Source: Nakamurella flavida (lineage in GTDB: Bacteria > Actinomycetota > Actinomycetes > Mycobacteriales > Nakamurellaceae). Taken from it: 64,000 nt of DNA. The notes under the pieces are model-generated. The model was not told where the DNA came from. It saw only the letters and a list, made by a program, of their open reading frames with translations, and ran no database searches. This document shows positions 17,800 through 27,212 of this stretch, piece by piece. The number at the start of each line of letters is the position of its first letter. Position 1 is the stretch's first letter. The stretch is from positions 3,297,001 to 3,361,000 of the forward strand of contig NZ_JAUSQV010000001.1 of assembly GCF_030811475.1 (NCBI RefSeq). Direction: 5' to 3'. The position numbers and the translations under genes are program-made.

Positions 17800-18291
17800 A
17801 TGAGCCTGCCGCCGTTCCAGACCGTCGTGGACGTCCATGGGGCGACCGTGCTGCGCGTCTGCCGGGCGCTGCTCGGCCCGGTGGACGCCCAGGACGCGTG
17901 GTCGGAGACGTTCCTGTCCGCGCTCACCGCCTATCCGGCCCTGCCGGCCGACGCCAACGTGCAGGCCTGGCTGGTGACCATCGCGCATCGCAAGGCCGTG
18001 GACGCGCTGCGGGCCCGGTCCCGGGCGCCCGTCCCGCTCGCCCACCTGCCCGATCGCCCACCGCCGCCCGTGCCGACCCCGGACGACGACCTGTGGGCCG
18101 CGGTGGCCGCCCTGCCCGACCGGCAGCGGCAGGCGGTGGCCTACCACCACGTCCTCGGGTTGCCGTTCCGCGAGGTCGCCGAGCTGACCGGCGGCACCGT
18201 CGCCGCGGCCCGCCGCGCCTCCGCCGACGGCATCGCCGCGCTGCGGCGCTCCCGCATCCGCTCCTCGTCCACCCTCCAGGAGACCCCATGA
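17800..18291 (+). CDS. ECF-like RNA polymerase sigma factor
   Basis: A 163-residue sigma-70 family protein. Region 2 covers about residues 8-75, including DAQDAWSETFLSAL and AWLVTIAHRKAVDALRARSR, the core-binding and -10 recognition part. Region 4 covers about 98-155, with LPDRQRQAVAYHHVLGLPF followed by REVAELTGGTVAAARRA as the -35 recognition helix-turn-helix. No anti-sigma factor is adjacent. Instead the stop overlaps the ATG of ogt (ATGA), so the two are translationally coupled. Inferred: the sigma factor may control the alkylation-repair gene or both may answer alkylating damage; an autoregulated promoter should lie in 17595-17799. Confidence 0.88.
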   Translation: MSLPPFQTVVDVHGATVLRVCRALLGPVDAQDAWSETFLSALTAYPALPADANVQAWLVTIAHRKAVDALRARSRAPVPLAHLPDRPPPPVPTPDDDLWAAVAALPDRQRQAVAYHHVLGLPFREVAELTGGTVAAARRASADGIAALRRSRIRSSSTLQETP

Positions 18292-18896
18292 CCAGCGCCG
18301 ACACCCGCACCGATCTGCACACCGCGCTCGACCGCGGCCTGGCCGACGATCTGGCCGGGCTCCGGGCCGCCCTCGCTGCGGACGCCGAACGGTCGGGTCT
18401 GCTGGACGTCGGCTACGACATCGTGGACACCCCGATCGGCGCGCTGCTGGTGGCGGCGACCGGGCAGGGCGTCGTCCGGGTGGCGTTCGCGCGGGAGGAC
18501 CACGACCAGGTGCTGGCCGAGCTGGCTGCCACGATCGGGCCACGCATCCTACGAGCGCCGGCCGCGGTGGCCGTCGCGGCCGGGCAGCTCGACGAGTACC
18601 TGCGCGGCCGACGTCATGGCTTCGATCTCCCGTTGGACCTGCGGGTGTCCGGCTTCCGGCAGCAGGTGCTGACCGCGTTGCGCGGCATCGGATACGGCGC
18701 CACGCGCAGCTACGCCGAGATCGCGGCGGTCACCGGGAGCCCCCGGGCCGTCCGGGCCGTGGGCACCGCCTGTGCGCGGAACCCGTTGCCCCTGCTCATC
18801 CCGTGCCACCGGGTGGTCCGGGCCGACGGATCACCGGGCAGCTATCTGGGTGGGGCGGAGGTCAAGCGCGCGCTGCTGGCCCTGGAGGCGGCCTGA
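18288..18896 (+). CDS. ogt: Methylated-DNA--protein-cysteine S-methyltransferase
   Basis: A 202-residue suicide repair protein that removes methyl groups from O6-methylguanine in DNA. The active-site motif PCHR is present (Cys173), preceded by SYAEIAAVTGSPRAVRAVGT with the DNA-binding helix and followed by the GSYLGGAEVKRALLALE end. The catalytic domain begins near residue 38 with GYDIVDTPIGALLVAA; the first ~37 residues form an extra acidic/Ala-rich helix-like extension with no Cys. It is translated from ATG 18288 overlapping the sigma factor stop, with GGAGA upstream. No AlkA or Ada-type regulator is in the window. Confidence 0.92.
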   Translation: MTSADTRTDLHTALDRGLADDLAGLRAALAADAERSGLLDVGYDIVDTPIGALLVAATGQGVVRVAFAREDHDQVLAELAATIGPRILRAPAAVAVAAGQLDEYLRGRRHGFDLPLDLRVSGFRQQVLTALRGIGYGATRSYAEIAAVTGSPRAVRAVGTACARNPLPLLIPCHRVVRADGSPGSYLGGAEVKRALLALEAA

Positions 18897-18915
18897 CCCT
18901 CACCGGGGACACGAA

Positions 18916-18956
18916 CGGCCCCGCCCGCTGATCGTGGAGATCATCAGACGGGGCCG
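18916..18956. terminator. Bidirectional terminator hairpin
   Basis: An inverted repeat with outer arms CGGCCCCG (18916-18923) and CGGGGCCG (18949-18956), plus an inner CTGAT/ATCAG pairing. It lies between the convergent ogt and copC-like genes. There is no U-run, as is common in high-GC actinobacteria. Confidence 0.7.
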
Positions 18957-18979
18957 GACGGGCCGATCGACGGGCGGGG

Positions 18980-19756
18980 TCAGGACCGCCGGGGTCGGCG
19001 GGCGATGAGCACGACCGCGGTGACGACCAGCAGCGCCGCCACGACCAGGGCCGCCCAGATCCACCCGGACAACCCACCGCTGCTCGCCGCGGGGGTGACC
19101 GCCGTGGAACCGGTGGTCTGCCCCGTCGACGGGGCGGCCGAGGTCGACGCAGCCGCCGATGAGGCTGACGACGACGAGGTGGCCGACGACGAGGCTGTCG
19201 ACGACGACGAGGTGGCCGACGACGAGGCTGTCGACGACGACGTGGCCGCCGACGACGTGGCCGGTGACGGCGCACTCGAGGACGGGGTCGACGAGGACGC
19301 CGTGTTGCTCTCCGGCGTGGGGGCGACCGACGGTCCGGTGGTGACGGCCGCCGCGGACAGCTCGAAGGCGAGCTGGCCCTGCACGGGGTGCCCGTCGGTG
19401 GAGACGATGCGGTAGGCGACCGCGTACGCCCCGGCGACGGGCAGCGTGCCCACCGACATCTCCACGGACGTCCCGAGCACGGTGGGGGTACCCGTCTGGT
19501 ACTCGGTCCCGTCCGGTCCGGTCACCACCACGACCGGTTCGAAGTTCTGCACCGGCTGGTCGAAGGTGAGCGTGACGGTCTGCGGGGCGGCGTCCAGCAC
19601 CGACCCGTCGGTGGGGTTGCTGCTGGTCAGCACGTTGTGCGCGGCGGCCGGGCCGGCCAGGCCCAGCGCGGCCAGCACGACGACGGCCAGCACCGCACCG
19701 AGTCGGGCCAGCACGCGGGGAGCGGCGGACGGCCGTGCGGTCGGGGGTCGGGTCAC
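18980..19756 (-). CDS. CopC-domain copper-binding exported protein
   Basis: A 258-residue exported protein. Signal peptide to AAA-39, then the CopC domain beginning AHNVLTSSNPTDGS, so the mature N-terminal residue is predicted to be His40, the copper(II) ligand of this family; the conserved late His lies in IVSTDGHPVQG. After the domain comes a long Ser/Thr/Ala-only stretch (about residues 135-220), a membrane helix (SGWIWAALVVAALLVV) and a short Arg-rich tail. So it is a membrane-anchored CopC on a stalk, facing outside. GTG 19756 overlaps the YcnI stop. Role: binding or delivering extracytoplasmic copper, with the YcnI and Met-rich proteins. Confidence 0.9.
   Translation of the reverse strand: MTRPPTARPSAAPRVLARLGAVLAVVVLAALGLAGPAAAHNVLTSSNPTDGSVLDAAPQTVTLTFDQPVQNFEPVVVVTGPDGTEYQTGTPTVLGTSVEMSVGTLPVAGAYAVAYRIVSTDGHPVQGQLAFELSAAAVTTGPSVAPTPESNTASSSTPSSSAPSPATSSAATSSSTASSSATSSSSTASSSATSSSSASSAAASTSAAPSTGQTTGSTAVTPAASSGGLSGWIWAALVVAALLVVTAVVLIARRPRRS
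19167..19232. repeat. 33-bp tandem repeat in the copC stalk
   Basis: Two perfect copies of a 33-base unit (19167-19199, 19200-19232) with degenerate copies on both sides, built from GAC/GAG and GTC/GGC triplets. On the minus strand it encodes the Ser/Thr/Ala stalk between the CopC domain and the membrane helix. Copy number probably varies between strains. Confidence 0.75.
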
Positions 19757-20565
19757 GAGGGGTCCTTCTTCAGGTGGGGGCGCCGCAGACCGATGGCCGC
19801 GGTGAGCAGCGCGACGGCCGCGACGACGATGCCGACGATACCGAGCGTGCGGGCCGGTGAATCGGTGTCGTCGGCGGTGGCGGCGGCCGTGGTGGCCGTG
19901 TCGGTGACGGCGGGGACCTCGGTGGTGCCGGTCGCTGGGGCACTGCCGGTGGCGCCGCCATGGTGGTCTGCGTCCGCGCCGGTGGCGGCGGGGGTGATGG
20001 TGAACGAGGGCGCCGGGTGCTCGGCCTCGCTGCCGTCGGCGTTCTCCGGGTCGGCCCAGCGGACGACGCTGCCGTCGCTGTACGTCTGGTCGGCGGGGAA
20101 CGTCAGGGCGTCGATGTCGGGCAGCGGGCCGACGGACAGGGCGAACCGCGCGAACTGGCCGGGCTCGATGCTGGTGCCGGCATCGGCGGTCCAGGTGACC
20201 GAGGAGACGGCCTCGGTCAGCGTCAGGTCGCCCTGGACGACCGGGCTGGGCAGGGTGTCCTTCTGGACGGTGGTCGTCCAGCCGGGCACGGCCTCGTAGG
20301 AGACCGAGGCCAGCGGGTGGTCGGCGGGGATCTCCACCTTGACCGCGACGGTCCCGGCGGTGGCCGATTCGTTGGGCACCCGGAAGGTGAGCAGCGAATA
20401 GCTGCCGGCCTCGGTGGAGGACGCGGCGACGGAGACGTGGGCGGCGGCGACCCCGGCGCCGGCGAACAGGCCGACGGCGGTGAGGGCGGCCAGACCACCG
20501 AGGCGGTGCAGCAGCCGGCGGGCGGGGCGAGGGGTCGGTGCGGCGGGCAGGGTCGGTGCAGACAC
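19753..20565 (-). CDS. YcnI-like DUF1775 exported copper-binding protein
   Basis: A 270-residue membrane-anchored protein. The signal peptide ends AGVAAA, then His43 opens the mature domain (AHVSVAASSTEAGSYS). In the YcnI family this N-terminal His, an acidic residue and a Trp form a mono-histidine brace for Cu(II); Trp96 in VPGWTTTV is the likely Trp. A linker holding DADHHGGATG precedes a C-terminal membrane helix and a Lys-rich tail. GTG 20565 has AGAAGGA six bases upstream. It is coupled by GTGA overlap to the CopC gene and follows the Met-rich membrane protein. Confidence 0.9.
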   Translation of the reverse strand: MSAPTLPAAPTPRPARRLLHRLGGLAALTAVGLFAGAGVAAAHVSVAASSTEAGSYSLLTFRVPNESATAGTVAVKVEIPADHPLASVSYEAVPGWTTTVQKDTLPSPVVQGDLTLTEAVSSVTWTADAGTSIEPGQFARFALSVGPLPDIDALTFPADQTYSDGSVVRWADPENADGSEAEHPAPSFTITPAATGADADHHGGATGSAPATGTTEVPAVTDTATTAAATADDTDSPARTLGIVGIVVAAVALLTAAIGLRRPHLKKDPS

Positions 20566-20670
20566 GGGAGTCCTTCTCGGAACGGAGGATGCGGGGTCGG
20601 CAGGGCCGGCACACCCGCGGGGGACCGGACCCGCGGACACGCGGGTCGATCGGGGACGGAGCGGCGGCGC

Positions 20671-21345
20671 TCAACGCGCCGGGACGACTCCGGGGGGTCC
20701 GCGCACCACGCGCACGGCGGCCAGTCGGGCGCCGATCAGGACGGCCACGTCGCGGGCGGGAGCGGGACTCCAGCGCAGCGGGACACGGACGGCGGGCCGG
20801 CCGACGGCGCGCAGCACGGTGCGCCGCCAGGCGGCGAACAGCCGGAACAGCGCGGTCTCGCCACGGGCCAGGAGCAGCGCGGTCGCCGCCGCGGCCAGCA
20901 CGTGGAAGGCCACCATCGGGGCCGACGAGGCGGCTCCGGACATCGTGCCGGCTGTCATCGAGTCGGCGGACATCGACTCGGCGGACATCGCGCCGGCCAT
21001 CCGGCTCGTCCCGGCCGGGTGCGCTCCGAGCATGAACAGGACGTGGAAGAGCAGCTGGGCGACGGTGGTGGCCGCGAGCAGGACGGGCAGGCCGAGCCGC
21101 CGGCGGGTCAGCGGGTGCAGCCCGATCGCCGCGGCCGCGACGGCGAGCAGGAGCAGGGCACGGTCGGGAGCAGGGCCGCCGCCCGCGAGGTGACCGAGGG
21201 CGGCCAGCTGGGCCGCGGTGACCGCGAAGATCCCGGTGCGGACGATCCGCCAGCCGCGGGAGGCGGGAACGGCGGTCGACGCGACCGACCGGGGGGTCCG
21301 TGCGGACGTCCGGTGGGGCCGTGGGTCGAGCGTCGGGCGGGGCAC
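20671..21345 (-). CDS. Membrane protein with Met-rich loop, probable copper handling
   Basis: A 224-residue membrane protein with about four hydrophobic segments; the family is not recognised with certainty. Between segments two or three and the next there is a Met-rich loop: Met116, 120, 125, 130, 135 and 144, spaced four or five residues apart, flanked by His101, Met105 and His109. Such Met/His clusters bind Cu(I) in copper proteins. The GTG at 21345 is two bases after the DUF6474-like stop, and YcnI follows 105 bases on. Context and motif together suggest a copper-sensing, storage or transport role; this is inference. Confidence 0.65.
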   Translation of the reverse strand: MPRPTLDPRPHRTSARTPRSVASTAVPASRGWRIVRTGIFAVTAAQLAALGHLAGGGPAPDRALLLLAVAAAAIGLHPLTRRRLGLPVLLAATTVAQLLFHVLFMLGAHPAGTSRMAGAMSAESMSADSMTAGTMSGAASSAPMVAFHVLAAAATALLLARGETALFRLFAAWRRTVLRAVGRPAVRVPLRWSPAPARDVAVLIGARLAAVRVVRGPPGVVPAR

Positions 21346-21347
21346 GG

Positions 21348-21926
21348 TCAGGGGGCGGGCCGCGCCACCAGGAACGTCATCAGATCGGCGTCGATCTGGT
21401 TCAGGTCACCGGTGACGGCGTTGATCGTGGCCTTGCGGCGGCCGGTGGGCATGGACGCGGCCGCGTCGATCGCCGTGGACAGGTCATCCAGCCGGCGGTG
21501 GGCGGCGTCGCAGAAGCGGACCACGGGCGGTTCGCCGCTGCGCCGGCTGAGCAGGTTCTCCACCGAGGCGGTGAGTCCGTCGATGCGGGCGGCCACGGTG
21601 CCCGTCGGCCCGCGGTAGGTGCCGATGCGGGTGGGGTCGATGCCGAGCTGCCGGGCCCGCCGGTCGTCCAGCAGGCCGCGGATGCCCACGGACGCGCTCA
21701 TCGCGAGCGGGGTGACGGTGGGGCCGACGAGCTTGACGATCGTGAGGCCGCGGCGGGCCGTCTTGGGATCGAGCAGGGTGTTGACCAGGTTGGCGGGTCG
21801 GGTGGACACCGCCTTCTGCACCTTCTTCAGGTCCTTCTTCTTGACCTTGCCGGTGGTGGTGACGGTCGGCGTGGCCGAGCGGGATGCGGACTTCGCGGAC
21901 TTCGTGCGCCGCTTGAACAGTGCCAC
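21348..21926 (-). CDS. DUF6474-like hypothetical protein
   Basis: A 192-residue protein of unknown function, resembling the actinobacterial DUF6474 group by memory. The first ~50 residues are Lys/Arg/Ser/Thr-rich (KSAKSASRSATP, KVKKKDLKKVQKA). A hydrophobic patch (VKLVGPTVTPLAMSASVG) follows, then a mostly helical C-terminal half with ATINAVTGDLNQIDADLMTF. No signal peptide or metal motif is seen. GTG 21926 follows GGGGAG. First gene of the four-gene minus-strand operon that ends with copC, though nothing in it suggests copper binding. Confidence 0.65.
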   Translation of the reverse strand: MALFKRRTKSAKSASRSATPTVTTTGKVKKKDLKKVQKAVSTRPANLVNTLLDPKTARRGLTIVKLVGPTVTPLAMSASVGIRGLLDDRRARQLGIDPTRIGTYRGPTGTVAARIDGLTASVENLLSRRSGEPPVVRFCDAAHRRLDDLSTAIDAAASMPTGRRKATINAVTGDLNQIDADLMTFLVARPAP

Positions 21927-22067
21927 GCTGCTCCCCTCGGGTCGATCGGGCCGGACCCGGTGGACGGATCCGCTGCTGTGGTCAGCCTAGGCGTAGGTCG
22001 ATCGGTCGTGCGCCGCGCCCGTCCGCTGTCGGTGGTGACCGTCGGTTGCCCACCTACGCTGACCCCG

Positions 22068-23777
22068 GTGACCTCACCGACCCCGGGCCCGCGCCCCGAC
22101 CCGGGCGGCGGCACCGTCCGGCTGGGTGCGACGGCCGCGGACCGCTGCCGGCGTCGGGTGCATCTGGACGCCGACCCGGCCGCCCGCCTCCCGGCGGTCA
22201 GCGCTGCCGGGGAACAGCGCCGCGAGGACGCCCGCGTCCACCGGCTCGCCGTCCTGGAGCACCTCGCCCCGTCCCTCCCGTCGGGCACCGCCGCAGACCG
22301 CTTTCCGGACCTCGCGCCGGACCGTCCACCGGCGCCGTTCCCCCCGGTGGGCGACGAGCGCCCCGCGGTCGTCCTCGGTGCCCAGCTGCACAGCGCCACC
22401 CGGGTCGGTCGGCCCGATCTGCTCATCTGGGACGGGCGGGGTTATCTGCCGGTGCTGATCCGGGCCCACCGCACCCTGGACCGCGGCGGCGGCGCCCCCA
22501 CCTCCCCGGTGTCCGACCCGTTGGCCGTCCGGGCGGATCCGCTGCGCAAGGCCCGCCGGCACCGCGACGACGCGCTGGCCCTGGCCCACCACGTGCGGCT
22601 GCTGCAGGATCTCGGCTGGGCCTCGCCCGATCTGCGGGGCGGGGTGATCGGTCACGGGGCCGCCGACGGGTTGCCGCCGGACGACGAGACCATCCTCTGG
22701 CACGACCTGGACCCGGCGCCGGTGCCCCGGGCGGGCGGGACGGGTGGCGGAGTCGCACCCCGCATCTCCACCCCGTTGGCCGACTACGACCGGCGGTTCG
22801 CCGACCGCCTCGCGGTGGCCCGGGCCGCGGGCGCGGGCGGGGTGCTGGCCCTGCCGTCGCGGGTGTCGGAATGCCGTCGATGCCCCTGGTGGCCACGGTG
22901 CGAACCCGAGCTGGAGGCGGCGGGGGACGTGTCGTTGCTGGTGGGCAGCGCGGAGGTGGCCGCGTTGCACGCGGTCGGGGTGCGGACGGTCGACCAGCTC
23001 GCCGGGCTGGACCCGGCCACCGTGGCCGCACTGGAACTGGGCGGTGTCTCCGCCGGCCGGGACCGGGTGCGGGCGCGCGCCCGGCAACAGGGGTTCCCCC
23101 TCGTCCGCCGGGCCGCGGTGCCGGGCGTCCTGCGGGCGGACGTCGAGCTGGACGTGGACTCCGAGTCCTACCTCGAGGACGGGGCCTACCTCTGGGGGAC
23201 GTTCCTGTCCGGGGTTCCCATCGGCGTGCCCGAAGGGTTCACCGGTTTCGCCACCTGGGCGCGGCTGCCCGGCCGGGCAGCCGGTGAGGTGTTCGCCGCG
23301 TTCTGGGCGCACCTGACCGACCTGCGCGGACGGGCCGCCGCGGCGGGTCTGACCTTCGCCGCCTACTGCTGGTCGGCCTCGGCGGAGGAACGCTGGATGC
23401 GGTCGGCGCCCCGGCAGTACCCGGACGTGCCGGGCATGCCCTCGGCGGCCGAGGTGGACGCGTTCTGCCGGTCGGCGCAGTGGGTCGACCTCTACGCCGA
23501 GGTCAGGCGGGACTTCCTGGCCGTGGGCTCGCTGCGGCTCAAGGCGGTCGCGCCGATCGCCGGATTCGCCTACCGGGACGAGGATCCCAGCGGGGAGAAC
23601 TCGCTGTCCTGGTACCGCGCCGCGGCCGGAATGGACGGACCGCCCGACCCGGTCACCGCCCGTCGGCTGCTGGAGTACAACGAGGACGACGTGCGCGCCA
23701 CGCTGGCCGTCCGCCGGTGGGTGACCGAACGGTCCGGTGACGTGCCCACGGTCGACGAACTGTCGCAGGACTCCTGA
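22068..23777 (+). CDS. TM0106-type RecB-like putative nuclease
   Basis: A 569-residue protein of the TM0106/RecB-like family. The N-terminal half is the RecB-like part ([16 protein letters not shown], then [21 protein letters not shown]) and includes a cysteine cluster [18 protein letters not shown] helix-hairpin-helix-like stretch, [15 protein letters not shown], comes next. The C-terminal part has an RNase H-like fold: [19 protein letters not shown] with acidic residues, and [16 protein letters not shown] at the end. Function in DNA metabolism is inferred; substrates are unknown. GTG 22068 is the likely start, although the frame is open upstream. Confidence 0.8.
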   Translation: MTSPTPGPRPDPGGGTVRLGATAADRCRRRVHLDADPAARLPAVSAAGEQRREDARVHRLAVLEHLAPSLPSGTAADRFPDLAPDRPPAPFPPVGDERPAVVLGAQLHSATRVGRPDLLIWDGRGYLPVLIRAHRTLDRGGGAPTSPVSDPLAVRADPLRKARRHRDDALALAHHVRLLQDLGWASPDLRGGVIGHGAADGLPPDDETILWHDLDPAPVPRAGGTGGGVAPRISTPLADYDRRFADRLAVARAAGAGGVLALPSRVSECRRCPWWPRCEPELEAAGDVSLLVGSAEVAALHAVGVRTVDQLAGLDPATVAALELGGVSAGRDRVRARARQQGFPLVRRAAVPGVLRADVELDVDSESYLEDGAYLWGTFLSGVPIGVPEGFTGFATWARLPGRAAGEVFAAFWAHLTDLRGRAAAAGLTFAAYCWSASAEERWMRSAPRQYPDVPGMPSAAEVDAFCRSAQWVDLYAEVRRDFLAVGSLRLKAVAPIAGFAYRDEDPSGENSLSWYRAAAGMDGPPDPVTARRLLEYNEDDVRATLAVRRWVTERSGDVPTVDELSQDS

Positions 23778-23854
23778 CGATCCGCGGAGTGGGCACCGAT
23801 GAGTGGGCCGGGCCGCCGCGGTCCACCGTCCACAGCCCAGGACCGGAGGCCCCC

Positions 23855-24172
23855 ATGACCGAAACCCCGCACGCACCCGCCGACGGCACCCGGGTGGGCG
23901 CGCTCGACCGCACGTTCGTCGCGACGCTGGAGTGCAGCCCCGCCCGCGGCGGCTGGACCTACGTCGTGCTGCCCGACTCGGTCACCTGGTTCGGCACCCG
24001 CGGCCTGGTCAAGGTGCGCGCCACCGTCGACGGGGTGCCGTTCACCAGCTCGTTCATGGCCCTGGGCGACGGGCGGCACAAGCTGCCGATCGCCGGCCCG
24101 CTGCGGGCCGTGATCGGCAAGGGGGCCGGCGACGAGGTGAGCGTCCGGCTGCTCGAACGGCTGCCCCGTTGA
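23855..24172 (+). CDS. DUF1905 domain protein
   Basis: A 105-residue protein matching DUF1905: [20 protein letters not shown], the [15 protein letters not shown] strand and the ending [20 protein letters not shown]. The family is a small beta-barrel of unknown biochemical role, often attached to YdeI-type proteins. ATG 23855 lies 78 bases after the nuclease stop. It is convergent with the following SDR across seven bases. Confidence 0.85.
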   Translation: MTETPHAPADGTRVGALDRTFVATLECSPARGGWTYVVLPDSVTWFGTRGLVKVRATVDGVPFTSSFMALGDGRHKLPIAGPLRAVIGKGAGDEVSVRLLERLPR

Positions 24173-24179
24173 CCGGCAC

Positions 24180-24944
24180 TCAGCGCGGCGCCATCCGCAG
24201 GGCGCCGTCCAGCCGGATCGTCTCGCCGTTCAGGTAGTCCTGCGCGGCGAGCGACAGCACCAGCGCCGCGTACTCCTCGGGCAGGCCGAGTCGCGGCGGG
24301 AACGGGACGGTCGCCGCGAGGGACTCGCGGAACTCCGGGGTCACCGTGGCCATCATCGGGGTGTCCAGCACGCCGGGGGCGATCGTCATCACCCGGATCC
24401 CGGACGAGGCCAGGTCCCGCGCGGCGGGCAGGGTCATCGCGGCCACCCCGCCCTTGGACGCGGCGTAGGCGATCTGGCCGATCTGCCCGTCGAAGGCGGC
24501 CACCGAGGCCGTGTCGACGATCAGTCCCCGCTGGCCGGCCGCGTCCACCGGTGCGGTCGTCGCCATCGCCTCGGCGGCCAGACGCAGCACGTTGAACGTG
24601 CCGATCAGGTTGACCGAGACGACCCGGGCGAACATGTCGAGATCGTGCACGCCCCGGCGGGACAGCACCCGGCCCGCGGTGGCGATCCCGGCGCAGTTCA
24701 CCGCCAGCCGGAGCGGGGCCGCGGCCTCCCCGGCGGCCCGGTCCACCGCGGCCCGCACGTCGGCCGCGGCGGTGACATCGCCGTCCGCACACAGGATGTC
24801 GTCGGGTCGACCGCCGCGGTCCCACCCGTCGGCGAGGTCGAGTCCGACCACCCGCACCCCGGCGTGCGTCAGGGCCCGGGCGGTGGCCGCTCCCAACCCG
24901 GAGGCGGCCCCGGTGACCAGGGCGGACGTGTCGGTGAGCTGCAT
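24180..24944 (-). CDS. Short-chain dehydrogenase, 3-hydroxyacyl-CoA dehydrogenase type 2-like
   Basis: A 254-residue SDR resembling the HSD17B10/3-hydroxyacyl-CoA dehydrogenase type 2 group. Seen: [15 protein letters not shown] for NAD, CAGIA, the catalytic Ser in [32 protein letters not shown] giving Tyr and Lys, and PGVLDTPMM. The C-terminus [19 protein letters not shown] is a family hallmark. Likely role: oxidation of 3-hydroxyacyl-CoA in fatty-acid or branched-chain breakdown. ATG 24944 with GGAGG six bases upstream fixes the start. Divergent from the S9 peptidase. Confidence 0.9.
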   Translation of the reverse strand: MQLTDTSALVTGAASGLGAATARALTHAGVRVVGLDLADGWDRGGRPDDILCADGDVTAAADVRAAVDRAAGEAAAPLRLAVNCAGIATAGRVLSRRGVHDLDMFARVVSVNLIGTFNVLRLAAEAMATTAPVDAAGQRGLIVDTASVAAFDGQIGQIAYAASKGGVAAMTLPAARDLASSGIRVMTIAPGVLDTPMMATVTPEFRESLAATVPFPPRLGLPEEYAALVLSLAAQDYLNGETIRLDGALRMAPR

Positions 24945-25053
24945 CGCTGACCTCCGGAGCATCGGGGGACACCGGCGCGGCGAACGGCTGAACGGGCCCG
25001 CCGGCGGACTGTCGGCCACCCTACGACCGCGCCGCCGGTGGTAGGACTCGGGG

Positions 25054-27195
25054 ATGACAGCACAGCCCGAGACGGCCGATCCCGCCGTCGAGTCCCCGCC
25101 CGCGACGCCGTTCCACGACCTGGACGCCTACCTGGCGCTGCCCCGCGTCGGTGGGCTCGCCCTCTCCCCGGACGGCACCCGGTTGATCACCACGGTGTCC
25201 ACCCTGGATCCGGCCCGCACCGCGTACGCCGGTGCGGTCTGGGAGATCGACGCGGCCGGTGAGGCCCCTGCCCGCCGGCTGACCCGCGGCGCGAAGGGCG
25301 AGTCGGCGGCGGGTTTCTCCGCGGCCGGCGATGTGCTGTTCACCTCGGCCCGCCCCGATCCGGACGCCGCCGCTGACGGTGGCGACCCGGTGCCCACGTC
25401 GCTGTGGCTGCTCCCGCGGGACGGCGGCGAGGGCCGGCAGGTGCTCTCCCGTCCGGGTGGGCTCGGGCGGGTGCATGCCGCCCGCGACGCCGACGTGCTC
25501 GCGTTCTGCGGGGACGTGCTGCCCAACGCGACGCCCGAGGGTGCCGGCGGGGAGGACGACAGCACCACCGATGCCGCCCTGCGCAAGGAGCGGGCCAAGC
25601 TGAAGGTGTCCGCGGTGCTGCACACCGGCTATCCGGTGCGGTTCTGGGACGCCGATCTCGGTCCCGGCGCGCCGCACCTGTTCACCGCGGCCCTGCCCGC
25701 GGACGGTGCCCCCGCGGAGCCGATCACCGACCTCACGCCCACCCCCGGTCAGGCGCTCCGCGAGGCCGATCTCGACCTGACCGCGGACGGCTCCCGCATC
25801 GTGCTGACCTGGCGCCGGCCGGAGGCCCGCGGTTCGCTCCGCAGCGAGCTCCACCTGATCGACCGGGCCACCGGGGAGGTCCGGGTGCTGCTCGCCGACC
25901 CCGGCGCCGATCTCGGCACCCCCCGGTTCAGCCCGGACGGCAGCCGGGTGGCTCTGCTGCGGGAGAGCGACTCCACCCCGCACCTGGCTCCGCGCACCAC
26001 CCTGCAGATCGTCGATCTGGCCGACGGGGCCGTGCAGGATCTGGCCGGCGACTGGGACCGCTGGCCGTCCTCGATCAGCTGGCTTCCGGACTCCTCCGCC
26101 CTGGTGGTCACCGCCGACGACCGGGGCCGCGGCCCGGTGTTCCTCGTCCACCTGACCGAACCCGGCCGCGGGGTGGAGCAGCTGACGCACGAGGACGCGG
26201 TGTTCACCGACGTCCGCGTCGCGCCGGACGGCAGTGCGCTCTTCGCTCTACGCACCTCCTATCTGGCCCCGGCCCATCCGGTGCGGATCGAGCTGACCAC
26301 CGGTCAGCGCGGCCGGGTCACCGCGCTGCCCGCCCCGGCCGCATCTCCAGCCCTGCCTGGCAGGCTCACCGAGATCAGCACCGGGGCCGACGGCGACACC
26401 CCGCCGACCCGCGCGTGGTTGGCCCTGCCCGAGGGCGCCGGCCCGGAGAGCCCGGCGCCGCTGCTGCTGTGGGTGCACGGCGGTCCGCTCGGCTCGTGGA
26501 ACGCCTGGTCGTGGCGGTGGAACCCGTGGCTGCTGGTCGCCCAGGGGTACGCGGTGCTGCTGCCCGACCCGGCGCTGTCCACCGGATACGGGCAGGAGTT
26601 CGTGCAGCGTGGTTGGGGTGCCTGGGGTGCCGCCCCGTACACCGATCTGATGGCCGTCACCGACGTGGCCGAGGCGCGCCCGGACATCGACGCGTCGCGG
26701 ACGGCGGCGATGGGCGGTTCGTTCGGCGGGTACATGGCCAACTGGATCGCCGGGCACACCGACCGGTTCCGGGCGATCGTGACCCACGCCAGCCTGTGGG
26801 CCCTGGACCAGTTCGGCCCGACCACCGACGCCGCGTACTACTGGCAGCGGGAGATGACCCCGCAGATGGCCGCGGAGAACTCCCCGCACCGGTTCGTCAC
26901 CGACATCGTCAGCCCGATGCTGGTCATCCACGGCGACAAGGACTACCGCGTCCCGATCGGCGAGGGCCTGCGGCTCTGGTACGAGCTGCTGGCCGACTCG
27001 GGCCGCCCGGCCGCCGACGACGGCACCACCGATCACCGGTTCCTGTACTTCCCGGACGAGAACCACTGGGTGCTCAGCCCGCAGAACTCGAAGGTCTGGT
27101 ACCAGGTGGTGTCCGATTTCCTGGACCGACACGTCCTCGGCGGCACCGGCACCGAACTACCTCCTGTCCTGGGAGCGGCTCCGCGCACCCGGTGA
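25054..27195 (+). CDS. S9 family prolyl-oligopeptidase-like serine peptidase
   Basis: A 713-residue S9 peptidase: an N-terminal beta-propeller (about residues 20-420) built of repeated [18 protein letters not shown] and [11 protein letters not shown]-like blades, then an alpha/beta-hydrolase domain. Catalytic triad seen: Ser556 in [11 protein letters not shown], Asp630 in HGDKDYRVP and His671 in DENHWVLSP. The family cleaves short peptides, often after a specific residue or removing acyl-amino acids. No signal peptide, so cytoplasmic. ATG 25054 is 109 bases from the divergent SDR start. Confidence 0.92.
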   Translation: MTAQPETADPAVESPPATPFHDLDAYLALPRVGGLALSPDGTRLITTVSTLDPARTAYAGAVWEIDAAGEAPARRLTRGAKGESAAGFSAAGDVLFTSARPDPDAAADGGDPVPTSLWLLPRDGGEGRQVLSRPGGLGRVHAARDADVLAFCGDVLPNATPEGAGGEDDSTTDAALRKERAKLKVSAVLHTGYPVRFWDADLGPGAPHLFTAALPADGAPAEPITDLTPTPGQALREADLDLTADGSRIVLTWRRPEARGSLRSELHLIDRATGEVRVLLADPGADLGTPRFSPDGSRVALLRESDSTPHLAPRTTLQIVDLADGAVQDLAGDWDRWPSSISWLPDSSALVVTADDRGRGPVFLVHLTEPGRGVEQLTHEDAVFTDVRVAPDGSALFALRTSYLAPAHPVRIELTTGQRGRVTALPAPAASPALPGRLTEISTGADGDTPPTRAWLALPEGAGPESPAPLLLWVHGGPLGSWNAWSWRWNPWLLVAQGYAVLLPDPALSTGYGQEFVQRGWGAWGAAPYTDLMAVTDVAEARPDIDASRTAAMGGSFGGYMANWIAGHTDRFRAIVTHASLWALDQFGPTTDAAYYWQREMTPQMAAENSPHRFVTDIVSPMLVIHGDKDYRVPIGEGLRLWYELLADSGRPAADDGTTDHRFLYFPDENHWVLSPQNSKVWYQVVSDFLDRHVLGGTGTELPPVLGAAPRTR

Positions 27196-27212
27196 GGTGA
27201 ACGGGGGTCCGG

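Noticed and set aside
19005-19415. Asp/Glu-rich open frame opposite the CopC stalk
   Set aside because: It is the complement of the Ser/Thr repeat; no ribosome-binding site or domain, and CopC is certain.
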